Shown: positions 1-8,051, counted from the first letter of the stretch. The stretch: 10,753 nucleotides of DNA from Melioribacteraceae bacterium (GCA_027858595.1 JAQICK010000238.1:1-10753), one strand, 5' to 3'. The notes: generated by a model from the letters alone, not told the origin. A program made the numbers and translations.

Positions 1-137
1 TCAGCATCAAGACATATATCATAAATTTTGTCATCATCTGCACCACCATCTTGAGTAATTGCATCAAATGCGTAATGTTGCCCAAATACTAAATTACTTA
101 TCATTAAAAGAGTTAAAAGCGTAAATAGCATTTTCAT
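1..137 (-). CDS. Exported protein, N-terminal fragment (3' end outside window)
   Basis: Only the first 45 codons are inside the window; the reading frame is open to the left edge. The ATG at 135-137 has a GGAG ribosome binding site at 146-149, eight bases upstream, which supports this start over the internal ATG two codons later. The protein begins MKMLFTLLTLLMISNLVFGQ, a typical Sec signal peptide with a short basic n-region, a Leu-rich core and probable cleavage near VFG-Q. The mature part then shows QDGGADDDKIYDICLDA. This resembles the first strand of SBBP-type or other secreted beta-propeller repeats (GG.DDD.I..I..D), but too little is present to assign a family. It follows the secreted Asp-box protein in the same direction after 136 bases. 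That it is secreted is well supported; its function is unknown. Confidence 0.75.
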   Translation of the reverse strand, partial: MKMLFTLLTLLMISNLVFGQHYAFDAITQDGGADDDKIYDICLDA

Positions 138-211
138 AACATTTTCTCCACTTAGTGTAAAATTTATTAACTTACCTATAAAATCTATCTCACAAAAAGA
201 TGGAGACAGAT

Positions 212-247
212 GTAATTACTCAATTATTTTATTTATTGAATAATTAC
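212..247 (-). repeat. AT-rich inverted repeat between the two secreted-protein genes
   Basis: The arms at 212-224 and 235-247 are complementary over 13 bases with one mismatch in the DNA. That mismatch becomes a U-G wobble in minus-strand RNA, so the transcript can form a 13-bp stem with a 10-base loop. It lies downstream of the Asp-box protein stop at 274. There is no clean U-run after it, so it could be an mRNA 3' stabiliser, a weak or Rho-assisted terminator, or an operator for the next gene. Confidence 0.55.
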
Positions 248-258
248 GTAACTGCATC

Positions 259-271
259 CCGCAACGTGCGG
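259..271 (-). other. Short GC hairpin just after the stop codon
   Basis: CCGCA at 259-263 and TGCGG at 267-271 form a 5-bp GC-rich stem with a 3-base loop, three bases past the stop codon of the Asp-box gene. It is the only GC-rich spot in the surrounding spacer. With the larger AT-rich hairpin at 212-247 it makes a structured 3' end. It is probably part of the transcript end, but lacks a following U-tract. Confidence 0.4.
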
Positions 272-273
272 AA

Positions 274-2484
274 CTATGTAAAAAACAGCAGTTTTCGACT
301 TTGTAAAAGTCCTGTGCTTTGAAGAGTATATATATAAATCCCTGAAGTAAGCTTGGTTGCATTAAACTCAACTTCGTAGGTACCAGATTTTTGTGCTTCA
401 TTTACTAATGTTGCAACTTCTTGTCCTAACATATCATATACTTTTAACGTAACATTATGGACAGATGATGCGGGCAGAGTATAATTAATTATAGTTGAAG
501 GATTGAACGGATTAGGGTAATTAGCCTCAAGTGAAAATTTATTTGGTGAATTTCCATCAGCTAATTTTACACTAACTTCTGGAGAAGATGTATAAATTTC
601 ACTATTTCCACAAGCCAACCATGGATATCCCTTGCTGTCAACTATAATATCATAAATTTGTGATGAAGTTACTACATTTAAATCACTTATATCAGTCCAA
701 TTAGCTCCTCCATCTGTTGTAACTAATACAAGTTTATCACATGCGATATACCAAGTTTGTTCATCAACAATTGCACATGATTTTATAACTTGTGTTAAAC
801 CAGGTATTTGTAGATAATCCCACGTTTTTCCGCCATCAATAGTTTTAATAAGTATATTTCCACAAGCTAAACCAAAATTACTATTTAGGAATTTAACTTT
901 AAGAAAATTACCTCCGGAGGCTCCATTAATTATTGAATTTGTCCAGTTATTTCCACCATCTTCTGTGAATGCAACAACGTTATCTCCCACAACTACACCC
1001 TTTTCAGAATCGGAGAAATATAAAGATGTAAGGAGGTTTCCAAAAATTCCATTGACTAAAGTCCAATTTTCACCTCCATTTGTAGTACCATAAAAAGCTC
1101 CATCACCTCCATTCTCCCCAACCACAAACCCAATATTTTCATCAAGAAACTGAACACCATAATTTGTATACCCCTTTACAGATGTATCAGGCATAATTTG
1201 TTTCCAAGTATTTCCACCATCAATAGTTTTGGAGACAACTCTATTTCTTTGAGCAGTATATCCAATATTATCCTCAATAAAATAAATATCTCGAACAGTT
1301 GGGCAAACATTTTTATTCGATACATAGCTGGAAGTCCAAGTTACACCTTTATCTTCAGATTTTAAAAATGCACCATAAAATCCAGAAGCAACAATAGTAT
1401 TTTCAGAAATAAACTCAACACCACTCCAAAAATTTTCTGCTACAATTTCTGTTACCAATTCCCAAGTTTCACCATAATTATTTGAGATTACAATTGCATT
1501 ACCGCCGCCGCCAACAATACATATATTATTGTTTTTAATACTTATTGACTTTGATGAAAATCCCATTGGGAAATTAATTTCCTTCCATGTTATTCCCGCA
1601 TCAATAGTCTTATAGGCGATACTCCCTTTATAAGCAGAATAACCAACCGAAATTCCATTTAGCTCATCCCTAAAATCTATTCCATACATACTAGTGTATA
1701 ATCTATCTTCTTCTGCTTGTATCTGATAAGTCCAAGTTTCACCACCATTATTAGTTCTTATTGTTAAAGCTGGTTGTAATCCTTGAGAACTTGTTCCCCA
1801 TCCTGTTACACAAGCAACTGAATCACTAGCCATAGCAACAGCATATATATCGGTTCGGCCCAAATAAATTGGAGGGATAGTTGGAGCTGGTGCTTTAGTC
1901 CAAGTTAAACCATCTGTTGTATAATAAAAAGCAAAACTTCCAGATTTACCACCAACACATATTCCATGTCCAGGAGAGTTAAAACTCATTGCTTTTAAAT
2001 TTACAGAAGTTTCTGTAGCTTGTACCGCCCAAGTTAATCCTCCATCATCAGTGTAAGAAATTTGCCCACCACTAGATGTTCCAGAGAGAACCCAACCAGT
2101 ATTTTCATTTGCAAAATAAATTGAGTAGATTTTTCCACTCACTGATTCGAATGTAACTTCTCTCCATGTTTCTCCTCCGTCTTCGCTCTTAATTAAAACA
2201 TCTTTTTTACCACCTGCATAACCAATATCCTCATTCACAAAAAAGATGCTATACATGGAAGCTACAACAGGCAATGGTGTTGTTGGCTCTTCCCAAGTAT
2301 ATCCACCATCTATTGTTCTTAGAATAGTTCCTGATTGACCAGCAATCCAGCCAAGATTTTCATTTAAGAAAAAAACATCGCTAAGTGGTGCATATGTTGC
2401 ACTGCTAACTTGCCTCCACCCCCCACTTGCATAAATTGTAATTGAAAGAGTGAGTAATAATAAAATCAAAAAATTTTTATTCAT
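274..2484 (-). CDS. Secreted YCF48/BNR-like double beta-propeller with T9SS sorting domain
   Basis: This 736-residue exported protein begins with a Sec signal peptide (about residues 1-20, hydrophobic LILLLLTLSITIYA). Residues from about 22 to 640 are repeats of the YCF48/BNR (Asp-box) type, each a Gly-rich strand followed by a turn such as TIDGGYTW, SEDGGETW or TEDGGNNW. I count 13 such turns, plus a last blade without one (YPWLACGNSEIYTSS). About 14 blades suggests two seven-bladed propellers. The last ~87 residues start at FSLEANYPNPFNPST and form a type A T9SS C-terminal sorting domain (KVYDMLGQEVATLV, GIYIYTL), so the protein is likely moved across the outer membrane and anchored or released. 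Its end, SRKLLFFT, lacks the more usual terminal Lys. The ATG has GAGG at 2489-2492, only four bases upstream. Plant and cyanobacterial YCF48 is a photosystem II assembly factor; that role is not implied here, and a binding or adhesion role is more likely. Confidence 0.92.
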   Translation of the reverse strand: MNKNFLILLLLTLSITIYASGGWRQVSSATYAPLSDVFFLNENLGWIAGQSGTILRTIDGGYTWEEPTTPLPVVASMYSIFFVNEDIGYAGGKKDVLIKSEDGGETWREVTFESVSGKIYSIYFANENTGWVLSGTSSGGQISYTDDGGLTWAVQATETSVNLKAMSFNSPGHGICVGGKSGSFAFYYTTDGLTWTKAPAPTIPPIYLGRTDIYAVAMASDSVACVTGWGTSSQGLQPALTIRTNNGGETWTYQIQAEEDRLYTSMYGIDFRDELNGISVGYSAYKGSIAYKTIDAGITWKEINFPMGFSSKSISIKNNNICIVGGGGNAIVISNNYGETWELVTEIVAENFWSGVEFISENTIVASGFYGAFLKSEDKGVTWTSSYVSNKNVCPTVRDIYFIEDNIGYTAQRNRVVSKTIDGGNTWKQIMPDTSVKGYTNYGVQFLDENIGFVVGENGGDGAFYGTTNGGENWTLVNGIFGNLLTSLYFSDSEKGVVVGDNVVAFTEDGGNNWTNSIINGASGGNFLKVKFLNSNFGLACGNILIKTIDGGKTWDYLQIPGLTQVIKSCAIVDEQTWYIACDKLVLVTTDGGANWTDISDLNVVTSSQIYDIIVDSKGYPWLACGNSEIYTSSPEVSVKLADGNSPNKFSLEANYPNPFNPSTIINYTLPASSVHNVTLKVYDMLGQEVATLVNEAQKSGTYEVEFNATKLTSGIYIYTLQSTGLLQSRKLLFFT

Positions 2485-2547
2485 AATGCCTCAGAGATAT
2501 TTTTATGTTAAAATTTAATTCCTAAGTTTAACTTTTGTAATGCCTCA
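2484..2547 (-). repeat. Direct repeat TAATGCCTCA overlapping the start and RBS
   Basis: TAATGCCTCA occurs at 2484-2493 and again at 2538-2547, each followed after a short variable stretch by AGAT and a T-rich run. The first copy contains the ribosome binding site (GAGG on the minus strand) and ends on the first base of the start codon of the Asp-box gene. The second copy lies 54 bases further upstream and leads to no gene. The leader also holds looser minus-strand copies of a CTnTGTGA motif, so this is either a duplicated leader or part of a degenerate spacer repeat. Confidence 0.55.
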
Positions 2548-2626
2548 CAAAGATTTTTCTCCGTGATATTTCCCTTGTTAAAGCATCACAGGGACAAGAC
2601 TTCACAGAACCTAAGTTTTCATAAAA

Positions 2627-2653
2627 GATTCCCACTTAAAACATGCGGGAATG
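2627..2653 (-). repeat. ATTCCC/GGGAAT palindrome, dispersed-repeat type, possible operon terminator
   Basis: ATTCCCAC at 2628-2635 and GCGGGAAT at 2645-2652 form an 8-position stem with one mismatch and a 9-base loop, 17 bases past the stop of the outer-membrane barrel gene. The pattern ATTCCCGC...GGGAATC resembles the extragenic palindromes scattered in many bacterial genomes. Read on the minus strand it is followed by CTTTTATG, a weak U-run, so it may also end the three-gene envelope operon. Repetition elsewhere in the genome cannot be seen from one window. Confidence 0.55.
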
Positions 2654-2669
2654 ACAATTGTAAATCCGA

Positions 2670-4124
2670 CTAAAATTTATAAAATCTAAATGTTGTATAT
2701 ATTCCAAAATTATTTTTATATAAATTATTTTCACTTAAACTTGTTGTTGCATATTCAATACGTGGTTCAATTTCAAGTGCATCTGAAACTTTAATTTTTC
2801 CAGCAAGTGTAATAAAGTGAGTTGTTACATTATCACCACCAAAGATAAAATCATGTTCTTTGTATAAAAAATTGTATCCAACTCTTACTGTGAACATTTC
2901 ATCGAGTGTTGTTTCAACTCCAATTCTTGCAACATGGTTAAATGCCGATGTTTCAGAAAATTTATTATCAATATATTTTAAAGAATCTGCCAAGATAGAA
3001 TGTAGCTCATACTCTGCTCCGACAAGTAAACTATTATTTACATTTGAATAAGTTAAACCGACTCCCGAGAAAATATCATTAACACCAAGGTCCCAAATTG
3101 TTAAATCACGTTTACTATTTCGTGACCAACTATTATTGCCTGTATATCCAGCAGTAAATCCAAAAGTAAAGGCTGAACTTTGTATCCATCTAGCTTGGAG
3201 GATAATATTTGTTTCATCAAAACTTGTGTATCCATCTTCAGAATCAATGATTGAACCAATTTTGAAAAGAGAACTTGAGTTGTGAAGATTATACTTTGCA
3301 TTAATTCCAACAATTATATTTTCTGAAGGAATAATTTGTGTTTGGAAAGAGAATGCGTTACCAAATTTTTTCAACTTATAATCTTGCGATGAGCCACGTA
3401 GTTCAATTTTGTATGAGTCCCCTCTATATAGAAAAGTTTGAACATCTGTGTTATTTACATCGTTAGCAAGAATTTTTTCTTGGGAATCATAAATTTGGTA
3501 ATTAACCGCAAGTGATAAATTATTAGAGAATCTATATGCAATTCCAATATTTCCAGTAACGTTACGGTATAAAGTTTCTGCAAAAGTATATGCTTTTTTC
3601 AAACCATCTAAAATTTGATAATTGACAGAGGCTCCCAAATATAAATTATTAAACACCTCTAGACTATGCATAAATTCAAATGTGGGTCCGCTATATCTGT
3701 AATCACCTGAGGTTGTATCAGTAAAGAAGAAAGCATCTCCGGAGTATGGTGCTAAAGTTAAAATTCTGTTTCTATCTTTTTGAATTTCGTATTGATAAGA
3801 TGCATAACCACGAAAAGTACCGCTATTGCCAAGTGGCTTAATTCCCATAAAACCTACATCAATATTATGGATATCACCAGATTCATAAAATCTGTGATAA
3901 TCTCCACTGCTGTTTCTATATTGTGGATCTATCTCTAACCGTGTATTCAACTGACTATTAACTAACCAAGCTGGATTGCCACCAAGAATATATGGATCAA
4001 TTTGTGAATCGATATCAACTATTGAATAACTTAATCCACCAAGAGCATCTAATCTGCTTTGTTGGGCAACAAGAACTTGAGTTACAAGTATTGTGAGAAG
4101 TAATATTTTTAGTTTTATTTTCAT
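2670..4124 (-). CDS. Outer-membrane beta-barrel protein, DUF6850-like
   Basis: This 484-residue protein has a clear signal peptide (MKIKLKILLLTILVTQVLVA, cleaved before QQSRLDALGG). The rest is dominated by alternating amphipathic strands rich in Tyr, Phe, Asn and Ser (for example LSLAVNYQIYDSQ, IIVGINAKYNLH, FTVRVGYNFLYKE). It ends TTFRFYKF with a C-terminal Phe, the usual outer-membrane insertion signal. The N-terminal motif LDALGG...DPYILGGNPAWL is the conserved start of a family of Bacteroidota outer-membrane proteins. From memory it fits the DUF6850 group found with DUF4876 lipoproteins, but I could not check this. It is the third gene of the receptor-lipoprotein-barrel set, 78 bases after the lipoprotein, and its start has only a weak purine-rich leader (GAAGAAAAAAA). 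The absence of TonB plug or carboxypeptidase-like domains argues against a second receptor; a porin-like or assembly-partner role is inference. Confidence 0.85.
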   Translation of the reverse strand: MKIKLKILLLTILVTQVLVAQQSRLDALGGLSYSIVDIDSQIDPYILGGNPAWLVNSQLNTRLEIDPQYRNSSGDYHRFYESGDIHNIDVGFMGIKPLGNSGTFRGYASYQYEIQKDRNRILTLAPYSGDAFFFTDTTSGDYRYSGPTFEFMHSLEVFNNLYLGASVNYQILDGLKKAYTFAETLYRNVTGNIGIAYRFSNNLSLAVNYQIYDSQEKILANDVNNTDVQTFLYRGDSYKIELRGSSQDYKLKKFGNAFSFQTQIIPSENIIVGINAKYNLHNSSSLFKIGSIIDSEDGYTSFDETNIILQARWIQSSAFTFGFTAGYTGNNSWSRNSKRDLTIWDLGVNDIFSGVGLTYSNVNNSLLVGAEYELHSILADSLKYIDNKFSETSAFNHVARIGVETTLDEMFTVRVGYNFLYKEHDFIFGGDNVTTHFITLAGKIKVSDALEIEPRIEYATTSLSENNLYKNNFGIYTTFRFYKF

Positions 4125-4143
4125 TTTTTTTCTTCATTGTTGC

Positions 4144-4201
4144 AAAGTGCATAAAAGTTTTTTCACTTTAGGCACTTATAACTTTCAACTTTAGCACTTT
4201 A
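4144..4201. repeat. Cluster of 7-9 base periodic ACTTTA repeats
   Basis: Five ACTTT(A/C) or ACTTAT units start at 4165, 4174, 4181, 4188 and 4196, spaced 9, 7, 7 and 8 bases apart. An inverted unit, AAAGTGC at 4144-4150, matches GCACTTT at 4194-4200 exactly and CACTTT at 4164-4169, so alternative hairpins can form. The cluster fills most of the 78-base gap between the lipoprotein and the barrel gene. It might tune mRNA stability or barrel expression, or be simple-sequence spacer DNA. Confidence 0.6.
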
Positions 4202-4202
4202 C

Positions 4203-5294
4203 TTATTGCCATCCAGGAGTTGGTGAAGGAATTGTTTCCCAATCCAAAGTTCCATTATTTGTATCAACACCTTTCTCTCTTCTTTGCATTGCTTGACCAG
4301 TATAAATAGGAGGGTTAAGTATCCAACCTCTATCTATTCTATCATCAAGAGAAACTGGATAATTTATATTTGCTTGATATTCTACACCGTCAAGTACTGT
4401 TTCTATATCAATTCCATCTTCCCATACTGTATCAACACCACTTGCAATTACCACAATATCGTTATAAGTTCTAATTAAAAAATCATGAGTATCATCTAGT
4501 CTAAAATTTTCTAAGTTTGGTACGTATGGATTATCAATATCAACTGCATTAAATTGGTTCACAAATTCCCAATTTGCATTATTCAGATTAATACTCGTTG
4601 CAACTGAAGTTCTATGATCATATGCATCAGATGCTAATGTCAAAAAAGTCCGTGGCTCAAAAGGGTGTTCTTTTTCACCTGGTCGACCAGGAAATTTGAA
4701 TGCATAAGTAACACCATCAATATCTCCATCATCACTCCAGTCCCCTCCAGGTCCTTTTGTATTGTTATCTGTACCAGAAAACCTGAATACTTGCATACCA
4801 TCTAGATATTTAATTTCATTACTGCTATTGTACAACTCAATAAATTGGTCATAAAAGAAAAAGATATTATTTGTTGGACCACCAGCATAAATTTCATTAA
4901 TCGAAATTCCACTAGCTGAAATAGGTTTTGCGAATATTGTATCGGTAGCAAAAAACCCGCTTTTCACTTCAACATCAGTAATATTTCCGACAATTAAAAT
5001 GTTTGGAATAGTGGGATGTTTTTTCCGAGCAGAAATCTGATAAACTGAAGAAGGAATCTCTGTTAAGTGCATTACTCCACTTTCATCTGCGTATTCAGTT
5101 CTCATCCCATATTCTGAAACTAAAATCATCTCTGCATTTGCTAAAGGAGAATAACTTTTTATAGAATCATCACCAGAAGTATTCCACACCACAAGCATTT
5201 GTAATTCAGCTTCACCATCTACTTGTACTGGCGAATTTTCCTGACACGACGTGAAAAACAATATAAATAAAACGAACAATAATATTTTTTTCAT
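4203..5294 (-). CDS. Surface-type lipoprotein with lamin-tail-like domain (DUF4876-like)
   Basis: This 363-residue lipoprotein has a signal peptide ending in a lipobox (FTSC, Cys17) followed by QENSPVQV. Residues about 28-125 look like a prealbumin/carboxypeptidase-regulatory-type beta-sandwich (LANAEMILVS, ADESGVMHLTEIPSSVYQISA). From about 130 a lamin-tail-like fold follows: ISINEIYAGGP at 130-140 and DQFIELYNSSNEIKYLDGM at 149-167. The C-terminus has the matching motif AMQRREKGVDTNNGTLDWE and ends PSPTPGWQ. This layout agrees with the DUF4876 family as I remember it. An Asp-rich loop (DWSDDGDIDG, about 185-194) could bind calcium. The ATG is supported by GGAG at 5300-5303, five bases upstream. 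It lies 34 bases after the TonB-dependent receptor, so the two are almost certainly co-transcribed and the lipoprotein is a likely outer-face partner. It is not SusD-like: it lacks the helical TPR character. The ligand is unknown. Confidence 0.85.
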   Translation of the reverse strand: MKKILLFVLFILFFTSCQENSPVQVDGEAELQMLVVWNTSGDDSIKSYSPLANAEMILVSEYGMRTEYADESGVMHLTEIPSSVYQISARKKHPTIPNILIVGNITDVEVKSGFFATDTIFAKPISASGISINEIYAGGPTNNIFFFYDQFIELYNSSNEIKYLDGMQVFRFSGTDNNTKGPGGDWSDDGDIDGVTYAFKFPGRPGEKEHPFEPRTFLTLASDAYDHRTSVATSINLNNANWEFVNQFNAVDIDNPYVPNLENFRLDDTHDFLIRTYNDIVVIASGVDTVWEDGIDIETVLDGVEYQANINYPVSLDDRIDRGWILNPPIYTGQAMQRREKGVDTNNGTLDWETIPSPTPGWQ

Positions 5295-5328
5295 ATTTGC
5301 TCCAATCTTTAATCTTTACCAAAAATAA

Positions 5329-8019
5329 TTACTTAAATAATTCATCAAATATCATACTAAATTCAATTCCATAAAATAGTTTTGGATTTCTAATGCGCTC
5401 CTCATAAACCTTTTTTATAGGATTATAGAAACGCCAAATTGCTGGATTATCCATAAAATTATTGACGTAAAATGAAACTTCAGCACCAGGGAAAAGTGAT
5501 TTGGAAACATTAAAACTAAAAAGCCATTTTGGTGATTTAGAAATCACTGATTCCTCATAATTACGGTCTATTTTTCCTTCATCAGTTAATAAATTGTAAT
5601 CTTTTGGAATTAAAGAAAAATTTTGGTACCTCTCTGAATACAGCTGCTCTGCTCTCAAAGTAACCCAAAGACCTAATTCTTCATGAATGTATTTCACGTA
5701 ATAATTTATTTGTAATCTATCACTCCATCTACCTTTAGATGGATAGTATAATCCAATTAATGTCTCTGCCTCAACATTAGGAACTTGGTAATTTTCAAAC
5801 TGTCCAATACTTTCATCGGCAGCATATTGGTAAGAAAATCCATTACTTGGTGTTTTATTATAACTATAGGAAGCTGAAATCTTGAAATTCATATTCAATG
5901 GTTTAATTTGTGCTGTTCTATATGTGAACTCTATACCTTTACTTATATTCGTCCCAATATTATAACTTAACTTATATTCACCAATATAATAGACCACTTT
6001 TTGTCCATTATCTTCTATCTCTGTAAATACAGGTTGATCTTGATATTTTGGTTGATTATTTCTTTCTCGATAATATCCTGTTAAAGAAATTCCCATTTTA
6101 TTTAAAAATTTATGATCGTATGAAATCTCAAGTTGAGTTGTTTTATAACCCTGTAGATCTGGAACTCTTTTATCATATCTATAATATTCATTAATACCAG
6201 TAACTAGATTTCTCCATGTAAATACTTCTTCTCTCGGATAAATTAAACTCAGTGCGGGAGATTTAGAACTACTTCCAAAATTAATTCTTAATTGATTTTG
6301 GGAACTAAAATAAGTTAACAAACTTATTCTTGGATTAAAAAAACTACCTTGGTGAGAATTTACAATATCTCCATCGCCCCAAAGACCACTTAAATTAAAT
6401 GAATGTGGTCTATACATTTCATAACGAAAACCGAACATAAGTGAAAAATCGAATAAAAAATGACCTGTTAATTTATCCTCAGCATACATACTTAAAATTA
6501 ACTGTCCCGGAATTGAATCAAATTTATATGGTCTTCTTTGAGACTCTACCCCATAATAACTATAAACAGTATCGAAAACTACTCCTTCGCCAGTATTAGC
6601 ATCATATTGAACTTCAGTTCCAATAAGAAAATTGTGAATATAATCACCAGTATAAAAAACATTTTGCCATTCCACTCTTCCACCAGCTAGCCATTGGACT
6701 CCTTTAGTTTCCACTTTACCAAGATATGAGGCAAGTGTATCCTCGTTAACAACAAGATAATCGGTAATAAGTTTACTCCTCATCGAATTTATATTCTTCA
6801 TGCTAACATATGCACTATACTTTAATTTAGAGACCTGATTAAAAGGTTTAACAGAACCCCAAGTATTAAGCCCAACTGTATAACCCCTGTTATAATCTTT
6901 TGTTTTAAGCATATCACCAATTGGTTCTTTTTCATCATAGATAGCCTGACCTTTCAATTTATAACGAGCAGTCCAGTTATTTGAATGAACTGTTCCATAT
7001 ATAAGTTGTGCTGTTATTCTTGTATATTCATCACCAACTAATCTTAAATCCCTTTCGCTACGAGCAACATTAGCATTATAATTAAGTGAACTTGTTCCAA
7101 GATTGAAGCCACCACCGAAATTTGCTTCAGTTGTATGAGGATTGTTTTTAACTTTTACTCTGTGAGGTGCAACACCCATTTTTGTTTTAAGTTCAATAAT
7201 TCCGTTTGAGAAATCACCATACCTTACAGATGGGATACCAGATATTACTGAAACTGATTCAAGATTATCCGCTGGAATTTCGCGCAAATCAACACCACCA
7301 CCCATATTTCCAAAACCGAATTTACTACCTGTCATAGTCTCAAATTGCAAATTAGAATTATTTGAAAGTGGTTCGCCATCCACAATAATTTTAGTTCCAA
7401 ATGCTTCTATTTTACCTTGTTCATCATTACTAGCACTAGCTCTTATAGCAACTTGACTTGTCTTATCCATTCCAGGATTTGCATCTTTTTGAATTCCAGG
7501 AACTAAATCAAGAACATCACCTAAATTTGTTGCCTGGTAATGTTCAATTTCTCCGGAACTAATATTAGTTTTGGTGGCTATATCACGTGGCAATAAATCT
7601 TCTTTAGCAGTTACTGTTATTCCGCCCACGCTAAAGGATTCCGGTTTTAGTCTAACATCTAATTGAATAAATCTTTTTTCAACAATCTCTACGTCAATTA
7701 TTTTTTTAGTATATCCAACATATGATACTTGAATCTTATATTTGCCCACTGGAATATTATCAATTCTGAATTTTCCTTCAAAGCTTGTAGCTAATCCAAA
7801 ATTGGTTCCAAGTATAATTATGTTTGCGGAGAATAAAACTTTTCCATTTTCATCTAAAACTATTCCCTTAAGACCACCAGTGCTTTCGTCATATTTACTT
7901 GGACTATTATTGTTGCTAAGGGGATGTTCTGTCGGTTTTGGGAATGGGCTTGCTTGTTGGAATGATAATAATAAGAAAAAAAAGAGTTTTAAGAGTTTTC
8001 CTGACTTCAATTTATCCAA
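5329..8019 (-). CDS. TonB-dependent outer-membrane receptor
   Basis: An N-terminal hydrophobic segment (residues about 10-20, KLFFFLLLSF) acts as signal peptide. A carboxypeptidase-regulatory-like domain spans about 49-124 (GGLKGIVLDENGKVLFSANI, GKFRIDNIPVGKYKIQVSYVGY). A TonB-box-like ITVTA lies at 134-138. The plug runs about 143-280 and ends in the classic VISGIPSVRYGDFSNGIIEL. The remaining ~610 residues form the barrel and end FYGIEFSMIFDELFK. The total, near 896 residues, is normal for the family. Such receptors import siderophores, haem, vitamins, sugars or peptides using TonB energy; nothing here fixes the substrate. It is first in an operon with a lipoprotein and a second barrel. No ATG exists between the upstream stop at 8053-8055 and the hydrophobic core. 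The start used is TTG at 8017-8019; TTG at 8008-8010 or ATT at 8026-8028 are alternatives, and none has a convincing ribosome binding site. Confidence 0.93.
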   Translation of the reverse strand: MDKLKSGKLLKLFFFLLLSFQQASPFPKPTEHPLSNNNSPSKYDESTGGLKGIVLDENGKVLFSANIIILGTNFGLATSFEGKFRIDNIPVGKYKIQVSYVGYTKKIIDVEIVEKRFIQLDVRLKPESFSVGGITVTAKEDLLPRDIATKTNISSGEIEHYQATNLGDVLDLVPGIQKDANPGMDKTSQVAIRASASNDEQGKIEAFGTKIIVDGEPLSNNSNLQFETMTGSKFGFGNMGGGVDLREIPADNLESVSVISGIPSVRYGDFSNGIIELKTKMGVAPHRVKVKNNPHTTEANFGGGFNLGTSSLNYNANVARSERDLRLVGDEYTRITAQLIYGTVHSNNWTARYKLKGQAIYDEKEPIGDMLKTKDYNRGYTVGLNTWGSVKPFNQVSKLKYSAYVSMKNINSMRSKLITDYLVVNEDTLASYLGKVETKGVQWLAGGRVEWQNVFYTGDYIHNFLIGTEVQYDANTGEGVVFDTVYSYYGVESQRRPYKFDSIPGQLILSMYAEDKLTGHFLFDFSLMFGFRYEMYRPHSFNLSGLWGDGDIVNSHQGSFFNPRISLLTYFSSQNQLRINFGSSSKSPALSLIYPREEVFTWRNLVTGINEYYRYDKRVPDLQGYKTTQLEISYDHKFLNKMGISLTGYYRERNNQPKYQDQPVFTEIEDNGQKVVYYIGEYKLSYNIGTNISKGIEFTYRTAQIKPLNMNFKISASYSYNKTPSNGFSYQYAADESIGQFENYQVPNVEAETLIGLYYPSKGRWSDRLQINYYVKYIHEELGLWVTLRAEQLYSERYQNFSLIPKDYNLLTDEGKIDRNYEESVISKSPKWLFSFNVSKSLFPGAEVSFYVNNFMDNPAIWRFYNPIKKVYEERIRNPKLFYGIEFSMIFDELFK

Positions 8020-8051
8020 CTTAGTAATAAAGAAAAAACTAGAACGAGATA

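Noticed and set aside
274..340. Frameshift at the end of the Asp-box protein
   Set aside because: The ending SRKLLFFT is slightly unusual for a T9SS tail, but the preceding GIYIYTLQSTG is in frame and the domain length is normal.
2860..3313. Short open frames on both strands inside the barrel gene
   Set aside because: Shadows of the 484-residue barrel gene; no initiation signals or domain content.
4203..8019. SusC/SusD glycan-uptake pair
   Set aside because: The lipoprotein lacks SusD-type helical repeats and shows lamin-tail-like beta motifs instead; no glycoside hydrolase is nearby.
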